A stretch of DNA of 64,000 nucleotides from Cryoendolithus antarcticus (lineage: Eukaryota > Ascomycota > Dothideomycetes > Cladosporiales > Cladosporiaceae). The stretch spans positions 1 through 64,000 of the forward strand of contig NAJO01000087.1 in NCBI GenBank assembly GCA_002077065.1, read 5' to 3'. This document shows positions 55,467-64,000 of this stretch, in pieces (position 1 is the first letter of the stretch; each line of letters opens with the position of its first letter). The notes under the pieces were generated by a model, which had not been told where the DNA came from, searched no databases, and saw only the letters and a list, made by a program, of their open reading frames with translations. The translations under genes and the position numbers were made by a program.

Positions 55467-56252
55467 TCTTCATCAGAGCTGTTGGACGTAGTAGCGTCAC
55501 CCCGTCTTTGCGACGCTTATTGCTTCTGCACGCAGTCGGATGGCACGAAGTGGAGGATGGAGTGGAGCCAGGTTACATCCACGTCGCTTATCTGAACGCT
55601 GAGCTATCGAAAACACCTCAAATCGGCACTGCGCTGCAACACGCGTCGTTGCACTCATTATCCAGCATTTCGTTGATCGACATCGTATCTATGCGTCTCG
55701 TTAACGTGATATCGGGACGTTTTCGGGACCTCCTTGGGGCAGGGCTTCGATCGCCGACATTTTGACATTCTTTACACAGGATCCAGTTGTATTGCATTAG
55801 ATAGTGTTGAGATATCAGCAAGAGTACACAATCAATAAAAGGACGTTGTTATCCTACTCTCTAAGAGCTACCTTATCGAAGTGCAGTATAAGTATTCAGT
55901 TGTAAGAAAGAAGAGCAGACACTTTTTGTGTCTGTAAGCGGTCAGAGTAGTTAGACGCAAAGGATGTCCGCAAACGAAGGTAAGGAACAAAGGCGGCATG
56001 TTGCAACAGACAGCTTCAGCATCGCGACTACCTCGTCGTGGCCTCCATCTGATCTAGCTCAAAGCGCACTGTTACAATCTGCTTTCCCCGCGTTGACATC
56101 TACTACTCCTACAAGTCTGAAATATCTTACGTATAGGCTTTGGCCCAGGCGCAGAAGGTTGTACCACATGACTAGCCACCTGATACATCGAGTTTGAGCG
56201 AGCTCCCTGAGACTGGGAAACTCAGACTCAGACTCGACACTCGGAGTCAACG
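55467..56252. other. no supported gene
   Basis: A plus-strand frame 55388-55765 and antisense frames overlap here; none has a motif. Confidence 0.4.
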
Positions 56253-57338
56253 TCACCTAGTTCCCTTTTTACGTAGATCGTTTCGTAGAGGAAGCTGAGC
56301 ATTCGGAGACGTCGCCACCGAGGTTGGGGAGAGGGTCTGCCGTGGGCGATCGGCGTCCTGAACCCGGAATTTGCCCGATGATGGGGTTCGATCTTCTGTG
56401 TGGCGGGCATCCCAACCAATTTCTTCCGACGAAGGCGCGAGAGAAGTGGCCTTTGGTTGTGGAGTCTCTGCCCTCGCAATGTGTTGCTGCACTTGCACCG
56501 GAGCCTCATCCTGCTTCTCTCGCTTTGCGCGCCTCGAGTCCTGTGGCTGCACTCGCTTAGCAGAAGTCGCGCGATTAAGCTGCAGCTTTTCATCCTCTGC
56601 CTGGTTTGTCATGATTTTGTCGTAGTCCAGCCCAATGTGTGTAGCAAGTTCTTGCAAAGCGATTTCTGGCGCAAACTCGATGGCTTCGTCTAAGGTGCGA
56701 TGTGTCGGTGCCAGTATCTCTTCGGGACTCTCATCGTATGAGATCAGGCCCCAAGCAGGCCATGACCTTGTATCGTAGAAGCGGAGAAGGCTGGCCAGGA
56801 CTTTCCAATTTGTGCGGAGTTTGAGTCGCAGAAACTCATGCACACGGAGAGGGAACTGGACGGGCATCAATGTTAAGTCTTTCGTAGCATCATAGCGCCC
56901 GACTGGCTGAATGCTGTTGTGGATATGCGTTGCTCCTCGGTTAGCCTGCTGTGCCTTTGCGTCGTCCTTGAATGACCGCAACTCCCAACGGATGTGCTGA
57001 AAGTTTGTATCCATGTACGCACGCTGTTCCTGCAACTCTTGCAACACTTTATCGAAGCGTTCGTTTGTCTGTTCGAAGCGTTGGTTTGCTTGTGTACGCT
57101 GTTGCTGCAACTCCTCATGTAGACCTCGAAAGTCGATTCCCCTAGCCCTGCGCTGCACTTGCAGCTCGCGGATAATGTCGTGTACAGTTGGGTTGATCGA
57201 CGCCCGCCATTCGCCATCACTGCCGCTGCTGGGTGAATCGGTGCCGTCTTCGCATGGCATGCTCTGAACTCCAGTGCTGGACGTGTCCAAGTCTCCAGAC
57301 GAGCTGTGCCGCACAACTTTACTCCTAGCAATCGACAT
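56253..57338 (-). CDS. coiled-coil protein of unknown function
   Basis: Single exon, 361 residues, first ATG. Residues about 70-130 form a coiled coil with regular heptads (HEELQQQRTQANQRFEQTNE and QELQEQRAYM). A middle region at about 150-250 contains FPLRVHEFLRLKLRTNW, LLRFYDTRSWPAWGLI and ALQELATHIGLDYDKI, which look like a folded domain unknown to me. The C-terminal 100 residues are polar and basic. Its last ~50 residues recur at 12326-12480. It lies 463 bp from the intact transposase in the same direction and could be a second gene of that element, but nothing proves it. Confidence 0.65.
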   Translation of the reverse strand: MSIARSKVVRHSSSGDLDTSSTGVQSMPCEDGTDSPSSGSDGEWRASINPTVHDIIRELQVQRRARGIDFRGLHEELQQQRTQANQRFEQTNERFDKVLQELQEQRAYMDTNFQHIRWELRSFKDDAKAQQANRGATHIHNSIQPVGRYDATKDLTLMPVQFPLRVHEFLRLKLRTNWKVLASLLRFYDTRSWPAWGLISYDESPEEILAPTHRTLDEAIEFAPEIALQELATHIGLDYDKIMTNQAEDEKLQLNRATSAKRVQPQDSRRAKREKQDEAPVQVQQHIARAETPQPKATSLAPSSEEIGWDARHTEDRTPSSGKFRVQDADRPRQTLSPTSVATSPNAQLPLRNDLRKKGTR

Positions 57339-57800
57339 GTCTGCGAGATAGGACTGTGTGCTGTTCGATGTTAAGTGCGGGTTTCACGCTGAGGATGTTA
57401 CCATGAGTTTAGGTAGCAACGTAAGGTTGTCATGTGATCTCGCTTCATCCGGGATACGCCGACGCTAGACCGGATAAGGTAAAGTGAATCAACGTGCATC
57501 CGGCCAAAGCGAAAAGCCGGCGGACACATTTGGTGATGCTGAAGACGATGAGACATTGGAGCGAAGAGACGTCAATGAGAATCGGAAAGGGGGAGCTCAT
57601 GAAGATGTAGGAAGACCTTAGGCTTGATTGAATGCAAATGCCATCGCACGGAATACGTCACAACTATTGCGCCGAATATGCGACGATGACCAGCCCTCTC
57701 ATCCGTACTCGCCCTAAAACGATTATGAGTAGTCCGCGATAGCTTATTCCAAACCGATTGAAATTCCATCGTTCATGTGGCAGTCTCATCTTCTGCATCC
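57339..57800. other. spacer between coiled-coil gene and transposase
   Basis: No gene. I looked here for an inverted repeat matching the far side of the transposase and did not find one. Confidence 0.4.
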
Positions 57801-59555
57801 TCACCACATACGGGCCACCGGGGCTTGCCATGGGACACTATATTCCTCTAGCTCCATAGCCTGTGTTTGTCCACGCTGCGCCGCCTGCAACTGTGGGTCC
57901 GGTGCATCTGGTTTTGCACTAAAGTTGCGCGTCCGACCACCTTGTCCATTGCATTGGCCCGCTTCCTCGGCCGTTGATATAGCTCCTAGGGCTTTGTTTG
58001 CCTTCTTCACTTTCTTAGCCTCTTTCGCGGCACGCTCCGCTCGTACCCTCTCGAGGTCTTGATAGCACATCACTCTTGCCGTTCCAATTATGTTTGACTT
58101 AGTTCCGCGGCGAGCTTTCGCTTCGTTGTTTATCTTGGCAAGGAATCGAATTTGTTCTTGGAGGAGGGCGCGTTCGGCGAAGGAAAGTTGGGTGGCATTG
58201 GTGAGCTTCTGTACATGCCTCTGTAAGCGACGCTTACTCGCCTCGTCAAGCATGTGAGCATCTTGGTTAATCAGTTTATGTAGCGACGCAACAGCTCCTG
58301 CCGATACTGGCGTTACAGGCGTTATAGGCATTTGCGGTATCGTTGGTTGATCTTGCGGATAGCATCCTACCGTCAACTCGGTGGTCATTGAAGCGGTCAA
58401 CTCAGCCGCGGGCTTCGGGATGTCGCAGAGTGCCCTCTCTGGATTGAAAGGGAACAGACCGGCCTTGGCCCATCCAGCTCGTATGTTCCGAGGCGTGAAC
58501 GCTTCCTTCCTGGCGGGGCTGTAGAGGGAAGTGAAATGCTCCTTGCCGATTGTTCCTACGCACCCTCGCTCCAGTCTTTCTACCTGACCTCGATAGGCTG
58601 CCTTCAGTGGACCGAATACCGAAATATCACACGGCTGGAGCTTGTGGGAGGTGTGAGACGGGAGACGGCACAGAACGATGTTATTTTCGAAACAAAATTC
58701 CAACATTTCGAGGGTTTCGTGTGTCCCGAAGCGATCACATATCAGTACACGCGGTCTCTGCTTGGCCTGTTCTTTAGTTTGTGGATCGAACACAAGTTTC
58801 AGCCATTGCAGGCTAAGATAGGAATCAGTGTATCCACTATCGGAGTACGCATAATGCCAGCCAGGAGTAGGATAGGTGACCCAGTTGGCTCGATGAGTCG
58901 ATGCAGGCCAGATGATCATGGGGTCCAAGTACCTACCATTAGCGCTTATGCATTCAACAGCCGTTACAGTTGTTCGCTTAACACGAGCGCCTCTAGAGCT
59001 GTGCTGGTTATCCTTACTAACGAGCACTTTGACGGTGTTCAGCTTGGAAAGCATGACGCCAGTCTCGTCCATGTTGTAGACATTCTCTTGCAGGATGCTC
59101 GGGTCATGTAGGACCTTTCCGATCACGTCAAACCAGTATATAGCCTTATCATAGATGTCAAACCGATTCCAGTCCAACACCCCGCTTTTGCTTGCTTTCA
59201 GTACATCTGAGTGCCGCTTGTGGAAGAGCTGTGCCCAGTTCTTTCCAGGAGCTTTACAAGGCCTGTCTGCAAGGGATCGCTGGCTGGCGAGGCTGAAAGC
59301 GATCGGACCTACGTACTTTATTCGTACGGGACGCCCAAAAGCATCCTGCTGTATCAGGAACTTCACAAGCGCTTTCTCTTCCGATAGAGTGAAATACTGC
59401 TGGCTTTTGGCCTTGTCTCTAAGCGATCTTCGTCCGCGTGCGCGATGCTGAAGCGTAGTGCGAGGGATATCGCCATGATCTGCTAGGGCACGAAATGATT
59501 TCGGCACGCTAGGTGGAAGTCCTTGTGCCAGTACCTGACTGGCTCGGTCGGACAT
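57801..59555 (-). CDS. pogo/Fot1-type DDE transposase, intact
   Basis: Uninterrupted 584-codon frame from ATG at 59555. The N-terminal HTH region has LADHGDIPRTTLQHRARG; a CENP-B-type DNA-binding domain has KNWAQLFHKRH then VLDWNRFD; the DDE domain has YNMDETGVML (first Asp), LICDRFGTHET (second) and QPCDISVFGPLK (third). A C-terminal stretch of about 170 residues is Ala/Lys-rich. All three catalytic Asp are present and there is no stop or frameshift, in contrast to every other transposon in the window. It would cut and paste an element with TA target preference by family; terminal inverted repeats were not identified. Recent arrival or escape from RIP as a single copy would explain its condition. 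Confidence 0.92.
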   Translation of the reverse strand: MSDRASQVLAQGLPPSVPKSFRALADHGDIPRTTLQHRARGRRSLRDKAKSQQYFTLSEEKALVKFLIQQDAFGRPVRIKYVGPIAFSLASQRSLADRPCKAPGKNWAQLFHKRHSDVLKASKSGVLDWNRFDIYDKAIYWFDVIGKVLHDPSILQENVYNMDETGVMLSKLNTVKVLVSKDNQHSSRGARVKRTTVTAVECISANGRYLDPMIIWPASTHRANWVTYPTPGWHYAYSDSGYTDSYLSLQWLKLVFDPQTKEQAKQRPRVLICDRFGTHETLEMLEFCFENNIVLCRLPSHTSHKLQPCDISVFGPLKAAYRGQVERLERGCVGTIGKEHFTSLYSPARKEAFTPRNIRAGWAKAGLFPFNPERALCDIPKPAAELTASMTTELTVGCYPQDQPTIPQMPITPVTPVSAGAVASLHKLINQDAHMLDEASKRRLQRHVQKLTNATQLSFAERALLQEQIRFLAKINNEAKARRGTKSNIIGTARVMCYQDLERVRAERAAKEAKKVKKANKALGAISTAEEAGQCNGQGGRTRNFSAKPDAPDPQLQAAQRGQTQAMELEEYSVPWQAPVARMW

Positions 59556-59686
59556 ATTCGCTTATTGCGATGATGGTAGCGAGGTGCAGCCTGCAAGCAA
59601 CCCCCCATCCAGCATACGGCATTTCCATGCAGCATCAAAGTAACCTAAATTAGCCACGCGGCTCATAGACGCTTCTAGAATCCAAG

Positions 59687-60182
59687 GCATGCGCCACGAG
59701 CTATCTTAGCGCTAGTACGAATGTGATTATTTTGTGTAATCGAGATACACGACTTAGCATGATCGCTAATGTACGCTAAAGCACGCTTAAATTACGCTAT
59801 ATCAGAACGTCCATTCCTTCGACAAACGGAACTCTTCGGACGCAGTTCCCTTACGTCGGGTCGCCATGAACCTTCAAAGTAACACTCTTTATCATTAGGA
59901 CTCATCGTCTGGCACTTTAAAAATCGGCGAGACTTCTCAAGTCCTCATTTAGCAGGGGTGAACAATAAAAGCTATGATCGACGGTACCGACAGAATAATT
60001 GATAGGTCGACCGACATACAACAGATTTTGTTGCCAGTTAGACTCCCCATAGAGGAATAGCTAGAGAGTAGCAAAACGTCAGGATAGTTTTATAGACTTG
60101 CGAGAGAAATAGTTTCGAGGTCTGCACTGTGAATGTGGCTCGTAACGGAGGGTGGCTCGCGACATAGGGATGGACGTTACAT
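59687..60182 (+). repeat. dispersed repeat copy
   Basis: gcatgcgccacgagc to gggatggacgttaca, about 495 bp; internal blocks cgctaaagcacgcttaa, ttacgtcgggtcgcc and ttgttgccagtt correspond in order to 25088-25592. It begins 132 bp beyond the start codon of the pogo transposase. Confidence 0.8.
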
Positions 60183-60599
60183 AGAGCACGTTTCTCGGCG
60201 TCAAAAGCGAGATAGCAAGGGGGGGACAATACTCGAGCAGCATCTAGCCGACCGCACTCGAACTTTCGCCTTAGACTGCTTCGGAACTCCTAATACTAAT
60301 GCGCTATCTAGCGTAGGGGCTAAAATCAGGGCCCGCACAGGGCATCAAATGCGGTAATATCACGTCTGTAAGTAAATTAGAAGTAATGCTAAGCACTCAA
60401 AGTGTGTCAACCGAACACATTCCGCTTCTTCACAAAACGATACTTTACTTCGCTAAAATTGTGATTTGAAGGTAGGAATTCAATGTCAGAGGCGCTCATA
60501 GAAAGCGCTACCGAACGAACCTAAGTGCGTGCTACAGATTCAACGATAGGATGGAATGAACGTGATGTTATCAGGTCAGGGTACAATACACTATAAAGT
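60183..60599. other. no supported gene
   Basis: Spacer between the dispersed repeat and the LTR fragment; nothing recognised. Confidence 0.4.
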
Positions 60600-60790
60600 C
60601 AAGTTCATTATGGCGCATATATACCTATGAGAGTCGTTGCTCTCACGCGCTCACGCGTGAGTGAGTGAGCGGATGCGTATCACCTGTGCCAAGGTGATCG
60701 CGGGATGCTCACCAGCTCACGAGTGAGAAGGTGAGCGAGTGCGTCAGGTCACGTGATCTCGTTATTGCTCACTGTCTGCATGGTGAGCGA
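60600..60790 (-). repeat. LTR upstream-region fragment with palindromes
   Basis: Reverse-complement match to 12880-13030: ctcacgcgtgag, aaggtgatcgcggg and ccagctcacgagtgag occur in mirrored order, next to ataggtatatatgcgcc on the TATA side read on the minus strand. Confidence 0.7.
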
Positions 60791-61001
60791 TAACAGTTGC
60801 GACTCGTGCGTCCAATCAGAGGGTGACTCTCTGGGCGCTGAGGCACAAAGCGTAACACTAGGGAGGTCTGAAGCACGCATGCAGATACCACGGCATTTCT
60901 GAGTGAGCCAACTCGTGGATTAAATATGTAGAAGATACGTGAATCGGTCTTATCGCCCCTACGCTTCTGGGCATTCTCTATCACTTTCAACCAAATAAAT
61001 G

Positions 61002-61295
61002 CTAAGATGTCGATTCACCCACCACTCGACCGCGGGTTGACTTTGGACAGGTCTCACTAGAAAGACGGCATTTCGATTTCTTCTCTAACAATCGTTGACT
61101 CCTTCGTAGGCATCTCGCTTGCACCAATGCAGACGCCTTGGTGCAGTTCGTTGAAGAGGCTTCATCGAAAACCTTTAGCAGGGTTTGAATGTAGTCTTCG
61201 ACATCAAGGTCTGTCATTAGGGGCCAAATGAATCCGTTAAGTGTGTCGCATTCGACACCTTCCTGGTCTGGAGCAGAATCTGACGTGTTAGTCAT
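61002..61295 (-). CDS. small ORF, unrecognised
   Basis: 97 codons from ATG at 61295; the open frame extends upstream without ATG. Contains WPLMTDLDVEDYIQTLLKVF and a basic, Arg/Lys-rich C-terminus. It looks protein-like but no family is recognised; it may be a terminal exon. Confidence 0.3.
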   Translation of the reverse strand: MTNTSDSAPDQEGVECDTLNGFIWPLMTDLDVEDYIQTLLKVFDEASSTNCTKASALVQARCLRRSQRLLEKKSKCRLSSETCPKSTRGRVVGESTS

Positions 61296-61355
61296 TTGCT
61301 GAGTACATTCTATAGAATGTATCACACCAGTGTTCCGCAGTGGGAAAGTCTTCAA

Positions 61356-63315
61356 TGATATGATGTGACGCTATAGAGGGATTCCATATTATGTAGTCAA
61401 TTCGGCCCCACGATCAGCCCCGCCGAGCGGTGTACGGTGCCTCTGTCATTTCTCTATATCGGCACACCACTCAGATATCCCGCGTCGACCGCTAGGGTAG
61501 AAACTGTGCGTAACGTTTTCGCCTACTTACGATGTGCCCTAGAACGAGGCGCTGTATTGTACTGACGACAACCCGGATCCCGATTGAAATTGCCGCAAAT
61601 GTTCCACTCGCCGACAAGGGCAGTAGCGCCCTTGGAGCTAGCGATGTGCAATCACAGCCCGATAGGTGAATCCGGGTTCCGTCCGTGCACTCACCCGCAT
61701 GATGACGACGAAATCGTCGCCTCTCCTTTTGATCGACGTCCGCTTATCTCTTCGGCCGAAACTCACTAGTCAATGACTCGGCATCTAATCAAGACAGCTC
61801 CCACCCTCTCCACACAGCCTTACGCGTCGCGCCATGTGAATTCAGATGTCATAGAAGTTGAGTCTCTAAGCTATGTACTGTACTGTACCATCATTGATGA
61901 CTAAATGTCAAGGAATAAGGCTACTTTAAGATAATACTATTCCACATCGGAATGAAGTGTATAGAAGGTTAATCTTTTATGTTCTATCCTCTCAGACTGG
62001 TATCTCTACTCTAGTCTTACCCTGCTGATATATATGTTAAGGTATTACCTAATTTATCTACGTCATATGGCTCCTTCTCGATTTCGGTATACCGCAGAGA
62101 GTAAGCTATACTAGCCAAAACGATCGGTTGCACTCGAATCAAAGGAAGCTGACGACGATGCACATTGCAGTCAAAGCTGCCGAAGCGCTTGTACAAATGT
62201 CTCGTGGTGAGACGTACGTGCGGGCGACAGAACATACTGGTATCTCGGCGAACGATCTTACGGAAGATCTACGACGATGGGAGACGCTGCTGTGTCGTTA
62301 TCCAGCGTATCATAGTTGGCTAAAACTTCGAATTCGGACTAAAAGGCAACGGCTTCCAGTTGCTGTTCATGGCGTTCCCCGCTAGATTAGCCTGGCTGTA
62401 TTCGACGTAGCGCAAGTAATGATCTTGTAACACGCGATGTTGTGTAGAGTCTTGCTTCGGCGAGCGATACCCGTCTGTCGCCAGTGCGTCTCGCAACACT
62501 AGCGTTGAGATGTAGATATCATAGACGGTGCCATCATTTATCCCAAACTCGCTTCTGCTCTCGCTGTAGTGCCGGGAGAAAGGCTCCGTGGCGAAGATGG
62601 AAGGGAGTACACTGGTATCGCCAGCTAAACAGACTGCTCTATGTCATTGTGAAGGCGATACCGCGACATTGCCATAATCTACCGATATCAATCGAAGAAA
62701 GTATATCGCCCCGTTGTCGTCAAGTGAATCAAATAATCAAGTGTAGAGTAAGGTCAACAGGGCCGGAAGTAGCTGTGGTGAAGAGCAGACTCGTAAAGGT
62801 GCTCATCGGGATGCGCCAGATCTTACCGGGAGAGGATTAACGGTCTACCTCGGATGAGGAGGGATGGCCTTTCATTACATGATGATAAACCCGGTCGTTG
62901 TCGGACAGACGCACGCGCATGCCTGTCGAAATTATGTGTAGAGCGCGTAGTCTGTCGAGCGTGGGAGTCATCCTTTTTGACAATTCGAAAGAGGTGTGGA
63001 GTTGCAAGAGAAGAAGCTGAATCTGTGGAGATCTCGGATCTGCCACGTGACCAAGATATGCCTCACGAGCCACGACTTACCCTGGCGCTGAGATAGATGC
63101 GATCTCAAAGTCCAGGTATGCCGTTCATTTTCGGGCATTCATTCGCAAACTGCGGTAACGAGCTAATCTTCAAAGCTGAGCTTAGCTATGTATTATTATC
63201 TGACACTCTACCTCAGATGAACAACCCCCATAGACTGATCTGGTTTGTTCCACTCCGAGTCATGAGCGCCCATCGTTTGTCGCACATAGATGTGACAACA
63301 GTTGGCGGTGGTATG
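61356..63315. other. no supported gene
   Basis: About 2 kb with short, mutually overlapping frames on both strands (62128-62385, 62484-62840, 62837-63073). AT-rich patches at about 61850-62060 suggest old repeat material. Nothing is recognised. Confidence 0.4.
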
Positions 63316-64000
63316 CTAGAAAATGACACAGTTCACGTTCGGTAATCGCCCGCCCAATGCCAAGAGAGCGGTGACGGAGTGAATACGAACACTGTCTTTG
63401 CCTAAGTTCATAGCACTTTGCTCTGCTAAACCTTCATCGAAAATGACACAGGTGAACAAGGTGGACCACCCGTTCGCCCCAGCATCATAAAATGCCTGCG
63501 TGATAGCACATTCTCGTGAGCCCGTGACCATGACTTTGAATATTGCAACATCATCGCCGTGGTCACTGTACTGGAGACCACGTTCAACATCGGGGTAAGG
63601 ATCAGCTCGCTTTGTAGCTTGCACGATCGATAGATAGCGCAATGTCTTCGTGTGGCAGAGACGGCGTACTGTGTCCGACTGATGCAAGTTGTCCGCCGAT
63701 TTGCGTGATAATGCTCCAGCGACGCAGATACGTGGCCACTGCAAAGCGGATGGACGCGCGGCCATATGTGTGGGAACGTATTCCGATGCATCGGCGCCTT
63801 GCGCAGGTGTTTGAGGTTGTAGTCGATACCAGCATCCAGGCCGGGCACTCCGCAACAGCCAAAGATAGCGAGAGAACTCTACTGTTGTAGCAGGCTGATG
63901 TGTGAGATATACGGTGCGATCCCAGATGCTAATGTGACAAAGCTCATCGAGAGGCCGGAAATCAGGCTCCCGTCCCACAGAGATGTCAGAGGCTGAGTAC
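63316..64000 (-). CDS. unrecognised ORF running off the window edge
   Basis: The minus-strand frame is open from the window end to a stop at 63316, at least 228 codons, with no ATG near its visible start. A protein-like stretch is DVAIFKVMVTGSRECAITQA followed by FDEGLAEQS. Two other minus frames are also open over parts of it, which lowers confidence. No family is recognised. Confidence 0.3.
   Translation of the reverse strand, partial: YSASDISVGREPDFRPLDELCHISIWDRTVYLTHQPATTVEFSRYLWLLRSARPGCWYRLQPQTPAQGADASEYVPTHMAARPSALQWPRICVAGALSRKSADNLHQSDTVRRLCHTKTLRYLSIVQATKRADPYPDVERGLQYSDHGDDVAIFKVMVTGSRECAITQAFYDAGANGWSTLFTCVIFDEGLAEQSAMNLGKDSVRIHSVTALLALGGRLPNVNCVIF

Noticed and set aside
57801..59555. 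Second frame of an active two-gene element together with 56253-57338
   Set aside because: Only proximity and direction support it; no shared terminal repeats were found, so the two are listed separately.
63426..63848. 140-codon minus-strand frame overlapping the edge ORF
   Set aside because: No motif; the frame that stays open to the window end was preferred, though with low confidence.
1..64000. tRNA, rRNA or CRISPR-like arrays
   Set aside because: I looked for tRNA B-box-like ggttcga contexts with a matching A box and for regularly spaced short repeats; none was convincing, and CRISPR is not expected in a fungal genome.

Overview
The window reads as fungal nuclear DNA from a filamentous ascomycete. 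Support comes from many 43-82 nt spliceosomal introns with GT (once GC) donors, fungus-specific gene families, and repeats rewritten by CpA-to-TpA mutation (repeat-induced point mutation, RIP). The families suggest a Dothideomycete, but that is an inference. Intron-exon models below were built by hand from splice signals, reading phase and family resemblance.

Layout. 0-13 kb is repeat-rich and accessory: a heavily RIPed element (1.4-4.85 kb), a duplicated scrap of a dynamin gene 3' end, a 271-aa F-box/2EXR-like gene and a 566-aa F-box gene. 13-20 kb carries a dynamin/Mx-like GTPase, a DEDDy 3'-5' exonuclease with a Cys-rich tail, and a small divergent kinase. 20-26 kb holds four copies of a ~400-500 bp dispersed repeat, a TPR fragment, a broken membrane-protein gene and a papain-like-fold candidate. 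26-32 kb has a second dynamin-like GTPase, a joined pair of gene fragments (ZNFX1-like N-terminus against a PD-(D/E)XK-like C-terminus) and a conserved fungal protein with the same Cys-rich tail as the exonuclease. 33-43 kb is the core: a complete Dicer-like gene, a complete Argonaute gene and a catalytically degenerate RNase III gene, head to tail on the minus strand. 44-46 kb is an RBR ubiquitin ligase. 46-64 kb is again repeat-rich: a solo LTR, a RIPed hAT transposon, a decayed conserved gene, a pogo relic, a coiled-coil gene and an intact pogo/Fot1-type transposase.

Reading. Dicer and Argonaute look intact at their active sites, and beside them sit a dead RNase III, a DEDDy exonuclease, a conserved protein with a matching putative zinc-binding tail, two Mx-like GTPases and a remnant of a ZNFX1-type helicase. 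I read this as an RNA-silencing / anti-RNA-virus (or anti-transposon) island in a repeat-rich, rapidly turning-over compartment. Family assignments rest on motifs; the shared pathway is inference from linkage and from the shared tail.
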